Source: Sipunculus nudus (taxonomy: Eukaryota > Annelida > Sipuncula > Golfingiida > Sipunculidae). Taken from it: DNA of 64,000 bases. A program made the translations under genes and the position numbers. The stretch lies in assembly GCA_026874595.1 (NCBI GenBank), contig CM049317.1, forward strand, positions 70,763,618-70,827,617. Direction: 5' to 3'. The notes under the pieces were generated by a model, which saw nothing but the letters and a program-made list of their open reading frames with translations, was not told where the DNA came from and did no database searches. Shown in pieces: positions 57,056-64,000 of this stretch; position 1 is the stretch's first letter; the number at the start of each line of letters is the position of its first letter.

Positions 57056-59768
57056 ATGGCCTATCATCCGATGCGATTCCTGTTTGTAAACGCTCTATTG
57101 CATATATTGGTCCAACCAACGGTTTGTCTTAATTCAAAAACCTCAGGTACGCGGATGTTTTTTCCTAATTCCTTTTTTGTAAGATTGTTTAATTTGTTTC
57201 GGTGATATTTATTAGTATAATTATGGTTAATATGGTTTACTTACGAGCATGGAAGAATCTTTACTGTTCATGTGCTTTCCTATATTAAGGCTGCCAATCG
57301 ATATGTCGTTTTCAAAATGTATTCTAGGTATAAAGGTCATAGTTTATCATATTTGGACACATATGTGTTACGATATTTTAAATGGTAAAATACACTATTG
57401 ATATTTGTTCGGGAAGGATTTTATTGTAAATTGTTCAACATCTAATACATCACCTTTTTTCGGATTTATATCTTAATTTGCATTCTAGATGGATGAAATC
57501 TAACAACAACAAAAACTAGATTGGTGAATTTAAAATAATTGTAAATACGCTTAAACGTGTGTAGCCTAAACAATATGTCGACAGAGTTTCCGTAAAACTT
57601 TGCCTATATGTTTTATTTAGTCATATAAATGTTTTGTGCTACGGTACGTATATTTATTATGTTATACTTTAAATATTATTAAGCGAAGAAGATTGCTTTA
57701 CATTGGCATTTTATGACTCTTTTTCTTTTGCAGTTGACAAAATAAAGGAGCTCGTTCTAAAGCAGGATGAAATGTTTTCTAAGAAAATCGCTGCAAACAA
57801 AGATGAGTGGATCCTGCAGCATTATCATACGTCGGATGCATTTTTTATGCCTCCTGGATGGCCTATGATCAGAAACATGGGTAAGAAGAAACATACGTCC
57901 GGCAGATCACCTTCACAATTAAAGCCATTATATATATTCCTATTTTGTAGATTCGAAGGTTACCTATAACATAGCGTTTTGCTTCATTGAGGTCATGTAT
58001 ATATTACACAAAGGTAAAATCACGCGTGCAATTAGTTTTACATAAAATTTTACGCGGGCTATTTAATTATTGTATTTAAATATTTGTTTTCATTAATCAA
58101 CGTCCTAAAACCTATCACGGCAAGGAAAAGTATCGTCATCATAATCTAACCATAATATTCTCCGACCGTATTATTTTAAAATATCTCATATATATATATA
58201 TATATATATATTTATTAGTAAATTTTAACATACATAGGCATTATAGCTGACGTAACATCTTGCACCTAACTTGTTATATATATAGCCGGAAGAAGAACAT
58301 ATGTCCAGCATGACAGAGATGCTAAAGTGGACCATAACAAAATCCAGCAGCTGTTCCTAAACGTTCATGGAGAAATTGCCGTGAACGTTTTCAACTATCA
58401 GAAGATAATAGCTGGAGGTACTGTGGAGATGGGCAAGTAAGGAAAAATTTACATTTGGGCCTCCTCCAGGAGGGCATGATTACATGATAACATGTTCGTC
58501 CGTGTGTTTTTGTGTGTTTGTTCGTACAAAGCATGACCCACGCAATCACAAAAAGAATCTCATGTCTTTTTAAGGCTTTCAGGAATGGGCCAATGAAGCA
58601 ACAATTAGATTATGGTATGGATTCGCCACATAATCCGAATCAAGGAACATCCCCAGGGAATAGTCACAAATGCACAGAAACTTATGTACGAAACACCTGG
58701 GAATAAGGGCCGTATAAGTTAATGAAGGAGTATTTATCAATTAGAATGCATATGTCTAGTAACCATTTAATTTAGGTGATTCTAACTAACGGATGTTATA
58801 AATAAAAATGTAGCTTTCCAATTAATAAAGTTAGTTTATATCCACTGGTTAAACCCTATAAAGACACGCACCATTACATAAAATATGCGGTGAAGTTTAA
58901 TTTACACACCATTTTGCAGTGGCGGCTCAAGACAGGGGACTAATATATAATATATATAATATAATGTATCACATGTACTCTAAATGTAAAGAAGTCATAC
59001 ACTGCCTAAAGGGAAAATTGCCCATAATTTAAATATCAACTTATGCCCTTTAATACGTGTGGATCACACATGTGATTGCAGGCAACTCTGCTGCGTTTCC
59101 AATCAGATTGTCATGAGATAGAACATTTAACATATTTATGGCGTGTGTAATATATAATCTGCATCTGCATAGGTACTGCCTTAAGCAAATGAAATGCATA
59201 CCGACATGGAAGTCTCGTTATGGTCGCTAAAAAAAAAAATCAAGTGCTGCATCAATAATAATTTGGTGCGTGGTTCTGTACGAAGCTTCAGGGAGAAAGA
59301 CAGCATCAGTTTTCTTACCGTCCCTCGACAGTCCGGACGATGACTTTCCTAGCACATCCGATTTTCTTAAAGTATGGTTTGGAGCATTTATACCCCTTAG
59401 GAACACCTTCCAGTTACACCTTGACTGCAAATAACATAAATTATGCCTTTCTTTGGAAACCTTTCCATGAAATGTCACTTGGCACAATGTAAATGATTTA
59501 ATCTGTCGGCCAGCAAGTTAATGTGGATTTACCGATATATTACACGACCTATATTACATATTGTTGTATGATCACTACGGAGTTGTCAAAATATGAAAAC
59601 TGAAAATACCTTGAAAATAAAGTGTAAAGCCTATTAACCTAAAATAAGATATCTTTAAACCGTTGTCTTAATTATCTTATTCTTGTTTGCAGAGATCTGA
59701 CGGTCTGGTTAAAGGACTCTGTAGATGGGGAGATGAAGGTTGCATATGACTTATGGAGTCTTTCGTAA
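57056..59768 (+). CDS. Gene D: secreted NTF2-like (SnoaL/DUF4440-type) protein
   Basis: Four exons: 57056-57146, 57734-57880, 58286-58436 and 59693-59768; 465 nt, 154 residues plus stop, with GT-AG introns in phases 1, 1, 2. It is the unit 2 counterpart of gene B and has the same signal peptide, the signature SDAFFMPPGW and the closing strand DGEMKVAYDLW. Coding differences from B total about 14 nucleotides, most changing residues (Tyr-Ser to Asn-Ala in the signal peptide, Ser to Pro after the PPGW motif, Val-Val to Gly-Thr in exon 3). A secreted single-domain NTF2-like protein is predicted; ligand or activity is unknown. Confidence 0.88.
58188..58211. repeat. (TA)n microsatellite in intron 2 of gene D
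   Basis: A TA tract at the position equivalent to 32711-32738. Confidence 0.9.
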
Positions 59769-59839
59769 CACTTCAATCAAACATAATGGGAGATAAAGCA
59801 ATAGCCCTTTAAATAACATTTTTGGTTTACATCAAAGAA

Positions 59840-59845
59840 AATAAA
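59840..59845 (+). terminator. Polyadenylation signal of gene D
   Basis: AATAAA 72 bases after the D stop, as in gene B. Confidence 0.55.
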
Positions 59846-61764
59846 TAAATCATTTTGAGACACTCCTGTATTGCGCTATTACTATAGTATATATTATTCC
59901 GACCAAAACCGATGAATCAACATAAACAGAATGTCTAAAGAATAAACATAGTATATAAAAAATATGTGTTATTTGTTTGCTCATTATTAAATTTGATATT
60001 TGGTTAGAAAGGAAGCAAGTGATCATGTGTTTACTCTGAATGCAAACATTGAAATTGTTTGAGAAAGCCTGCGACTTATGTTTACATTGCCCACAGCCAT
60101 ACGAAATGCTGCAGATACATTCTGACGGTATAGATTCGGGAAAAAAACTTCATGAAAATGTCATACTGGAAAAGTTCACCGTTATCGGAGATTCCCCTCC
60201 TGACACCTTAAAAATCTTCGTAAATGGATACATAAAAATGTGGTTAAATACGAAAGCATCAATCCATCATTCTTTATTATGGAATTTTTGTTAAAATTTA
60301 TAGTGTTAAATCCAGAAAAGGTGACATTAAGAATTTCGTTTGGTAAATTACTATTCACCTTTTTTGCATCGCTGATTTGATTACACGCCAGTATGGTACG
60401 TTTAAAAGGACTTGGAATGCGACTGATTGCATTAACCCAAGAATTGATATTGACAGATGTTTGACATATTGAACACTGTGAGTTCCTTACTGAAGAAGGA
60501 GACAGGCTTACCTCTGGTCCGGATACGAAAATCAAGCTACATTGATGACCAATCTGTTTATAATTATAATTCTTATTTTTGTCCTACCAAGACATAATTA
60601 TGAATCTTAAAAGGATGTTTTATTCTCAAACCTAACTTCATAAAACAGATGTACTTTAATACTTTTTCAAAAGACTTTTTTCATTTCCCTAGCGACACCT
60701 GTTGGCGATATTTAACATCTATACTTCGGGGTAGAACGCTTGTACTGGATTCAACTGCGGATGCGTTTTTGTTTAGACCCTGTTGCATTTAATTGTCTTG
60801 ACACCAATATCACCGATTACTGACCTAAGCCCACCATGAAACCACAAAAGGATGTTGCAGTACAAGATAAAACTAGGAGGTGGGAGGGGGGGGGGCTTAT
60901 TTTATGTATATGCCTATAAATCGGTAGTATGAAGCAAGGCTGATCAAGGGAGGTTAAATATTAATGTGAAATGTAACACAACTGAAAAATGATGTATATA
61001 GAATATACATTATTTGTACTAGGGAGACTGCCTGGTATCAACACAGACGCAGGTTGTTAATTAAAATTGGTAGCGTCCTTGACCGCCGTGAGAATCTGCA
61101 CGAAACCACATGTCCAAGAAATGCGTTTACGCAGCCATGACAATCCCTGTTGATTGCGTTAGTTAGGCTTTCCAAAAGTAGAGAAGACCTTCATGAACTT
61201 TTTATTCATGAAACATGCATGACCCATATATACCCAGTTAACACACAAAGGGTTCGAAAATGTTCTTTAAATGTGAGAAAAAGGACACTTGGTTATAAAC
61301 GAGATTTTGAACACTTCTCTGAATGTTCCCCAGCGTTATCCTGTTACAATTTGTCGGAAAATATTTTTTTTATCAATTGCATTTAAATGTAAAATTTTTA
61401 AATATTCGTACACAAAATTCATAATATTCGTAGAATGTTATCAAAATGTCTACATTTTTTATCCATGAAAATTTTGAAACGTGTATGGTGTTTTGAATGG
61501 TCTGTAAAATCGTCTATGCAGCTTATTGAAAATGTTTGTAAAATATTTCCCCAGTTTAATTTTTGTGCTTTGTCGGTATAGGCCGGCCTATTCATACGTT
61601 AATTAACCAATTTCAATAAACCAATATGATAAACAAAAATATACTATGCTGTGTCACTGGGGTATACTTGCATTCTGTTTACTATTTATTGGACACATGA
61701 ACACTAAGGACAAAAAATCAAATGAACAAGATATCCTCGTCTCGCCTGAACACATCTGTTAACA
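59846..61764. other. Downstream flank of gene D
   Basis: Collinear with 34343-36779 except for the missing R3 segment near 60460. A G-run lies at 60889-60896. No gene is recognised. Confidence 0.55.
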
Positions 61765-62395
61765 TGCAACCAGGTGTCAGCTCACCCGAAACCTACACAC
61801 GACGGCTCTCTTGAGCAAAATGACTGTGTATCATTTGGGGCTCGTTCAAGATGACGCCTAAATCTGGGGCCTGGGAAATGGTGGTTTGAAATAAATTACC
61901 GCCACCTAGTTCACCAAAAAGTGTGACTACTGGGTTAATTAATCTTGGTCTGATAGCAGAACGTTCTTAAAGGTGTGTGTGTTTCGGGGTACACATAAAA
62001 GCGGTACAAACTGTCTCACTTGTGAAGCTTGCTTTCTAGCGGTTGGAACGCCGGACTTATGCACCATCGAAAAGGGTTCGAATATCGGATCGGCCCAATA
62101 GTTTCCCCTTAGCAAATGTTCCGTAACAGATGGGGTCTCGTCCAAAATCACGCCCTAAGTCGGAGCCCGGTTAAGATTAGGTTGAGGTAATTGGGTAAGC
62201 TAGTTCACCAAAAAGTGTGAATCCAGGGATAACCAATCTTGTCCTTATATCAGAACGCTCTAAATAGGAGGTCTGTTTTGGGAGCACATACATGCGGACC
62301 GAACTGTCTCGTAAGTGAAGCTTGCTATATCGACATGGGTATGAATCTGGGAGCGGCTAAACATTTTCCCCCGAGCAAAAATGTCTCCTTTAGAG

Positions 62396-62398
<3 letters not shown>
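61765..62398 (+). repeat. tRNA-related SINE-like tandem dimer, unit 2 copy
   Basis: Duplicate of 36780-37389 with an added 'gtgaagcttgctt' near 62021. B-box-like 'gggttcgaat' lies at about 62075. Confidence 0.6.
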
Positions 62399-62447
<49 letters not shown>

Positions 62448-62463
62448 CATGAGAGAGAGTTAA

Positions 62464-62494
<31 letters not shown>

Positions 62495-62504
62495 CACATA
62501 TATA
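62398..62504. repeat. (TA)n-rich tract, empty site of element 2
   Basis: A TA tract, then 'acatacatgagagagagtt', more TA and 'acatgagagagagcc'. It corresponds to the sequences that flank element 2 in unit 1, with no element present. Confidence 0.85.
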
Positions 62505-64000
62505 CATGAGAGAGAGAGCCTTTACGGTAAAATAAAGCCGACATTCATTAGATAATGAGAGGAATGTGAATCTTTTGGGTTTCTCAAATCACATTATATG
62601 TGCTCGCTGAAATAAAGCTTCACTTTTAAGAAATGTATACGTTCTTTCCTTGTGATTGCAGTTAGTGTACTTAGGAATACATAAACTCTTTTCCAATTTC
62701 TCAACGGGGATTATATATCATTAGAATTTATTATGTAAGCGCATTATGTTTTAACGATATTGGGTCCAAATAATATGATTTCGTTTACTATCTGGCATAA
62801 TATTTACGTTTTTCAACATTCCTTCTATGCATATATATACTTAACAAAGTAATGGGATATAAAATAAAATATATGGATAATCTTGTTTTCATCTAATTTC
62901 AAAGTGCGATCAGGTGCTGAGAGTATATTTGTAATAATGGGGTTGGGTTCTTATATTTTTTTATTCTATGAAAAGTAAATGTTCAGTATACAACTATTTA
63001 CTTTAACCGTTTATAGGTGAGGGTTTTAAATGGTAGCAGTTTGGTGTAGAACTGAATATAATGAAAACCGCTTTACTAAATGTTTTATGAAGATGTGTAC
63101 CTGTCTTGGAGCCGGTATATCGTGAAATCATTAAAAACTAAAACATCAGACACTGAAAAAATTTCTCTTAGTAAAGGCGTCATTCATGTCAAATTAAACT
63201 TCACGGTTCAAATCTGTCAGTCTGAGCGAGACACGAACGGCGGTACAATCAAGAGAGGTGACAGATAAGTACATGGACTTATTTATCCATCTGTTTGAAG
63301 GGATGAAGGGACCTAGTTAGTCCGGTGGTAAAAATCTCACCTCTCTAAGCTGACGATCCCTTCATACCTATGAAAGAGGGTTGTAATCGTACCTTCAAGG
63401 TCGGTGGTCTCGCCAGGGTCCTCCGGTTACCTTCACCTCTTTATATTACCTTGCGGAGACATTTGAACTTAGGGTAAATTATGATACCTATTTGGGCAAT
63501 CAATGTAAATTAACTAAGTTTATGTAAAATAACTAAGTTTAAATTGTCTATATTGTTTTATCTATCTGCCTTTACCGAGTTGACTATATCTTGGTCGACA
63601 TGGTTAATTTTTTACATTTGTTTTATTTTAAAAACAAATACGGTTGCAGTACAACAACATCTCTTTACTAGTTATTACAAAGAGTGGACAACTCTATGGA
63701 GAGTGTAACGCACAGTGTGGTCTTACGTTATCTGTCTGTGATTAGCTGTACTAGTAGCAAAATAAGATGATGTTGTGTGTAGACTTGACACAGGGGAACT
63801 TACATTGAAGATAGCTTATGACATCTGCTGTTACGGACAAAAAAGGAATCACCCTCAATTAAAACGTTCATATAGAACAGTCTAGCTTCTTAGTAATGCG
63901 ATGTTAGATTAGAAGTTATGATGTAATAACGGAATGCACATGATAAAAACTTCTACATATTGCATTGTGCTGTAAATGTTTAGCCTGTATTTTATCTGAC
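62505..64000. other. Start of the C' flank, unit 2
   Basis: Near-identical to 43715-45220, including the SINE-like copy at 63297-63439. A C' gene would be expected about 760 bases past the window end. Confidence 0.6.
63297..63439 (+). repeat. tRNA-derived SINE-like sequence, copy 2
   Basis: Duplicate of 44508-44650; its A-box-like sequence reads TAGTCCGGTGG. Confidence 0.5.

Larger units (their letters stand above)
49848..64000. repeat. Segmental duplication unit 2 (A', D, start of C' region), cut by window end
   Basis: Collinear with unit 1 from about 22425. Differences are loss of A' exons 2-4 (about 1.75 kb), absence of element 2, absence of about 510 bp of R3 near 60460, and a ~60-bp extra segment in intron 2 of D (about 58055-58125). 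C' itself would lie beyond the window. Confidence 0.88.

Noticed and set aside
62260-62544. Tyr-Ile repeat frame on the minus strand
   Set aside because: It is a translation of the (TA)n tract.

Overview
This is a eukaryotic nuclear window, AT-rich and dense in repeats. It holds multi-exon genes with GT-AG introns, long (TA)n tracts, satellites, tRNA-like SINEs and two Ty3/Gypsy-type LTR retrotransposons. The repeat style (AGGTCA-rich dispersed repeats, AACGTT-rich satellite, 'gctaacagacaaac' repeats) suggests a lophotrochozoan, most likely a mollusc. That is an inference from repeat style, not a proven assignment.

Layout. From 1 to 8.6 kb: microsatellites, a degenerate AGGTCA-rich repeat (1.1-2.4 kb), a ~404-bp satellite (4.3-6.2 kb) and a 66-bp tandem repeat (6.5-6.9 kb), with no convincing gene. 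From 8.6 to 21.4 kb: two rounds of a ~3 kb duplicated block (Y-X-Y-X order), interrupted by a 7.1-kb minus-strand Gypsy-like element (10460-17565) with 405-bp LTRs and a broken coding region. From 22.4 kb to the end: a tandem segmental duplication of about 21 kb per unit once an inserted retroelement is subtracted. Unit 1 starts near 22425 and unit 2 near 49848; unit 2 runs off the window.

The genes. Each unit of the large duplication carries paralogues of one four-exon gene encoding a ~155-residue secreted protein with an NTF2-like (SnoaL/DUF4440-type) domain. Exon lengths (91-94/147/151/76-79) and intron phases (1,1,2) are identical between copies. Unit 1 has gene A (intact, divergent), gene B (intact) and gene C (pseudogene). 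Unit 2 has A' (exon 1 only; exons 2-4 deleted), D (intact, the counterpart of B) and the beginning of the flank of C'. Three copies (A, B, D) look functional. This family is the most notable cellular content of the window and I do not recognise a described function for it.

The second retroelement (37444-43709) sits in the (TA)n tract of unit 1 and is absent from the matching place in unit 2. It is a rearranged mosaic: truncated 5' LTR, gag zinc knuckle-protease-partial RT, inverted integrase, a gag body with an RRM-like N-terminus, a second inverted integrase scrap, and a complete 777-bp 3' LTR. In both retroelements the gag stop codon is immediately preceded by a -1 slippery heptamer.

All domain names come from reading motifs by eye; no database search was possible.
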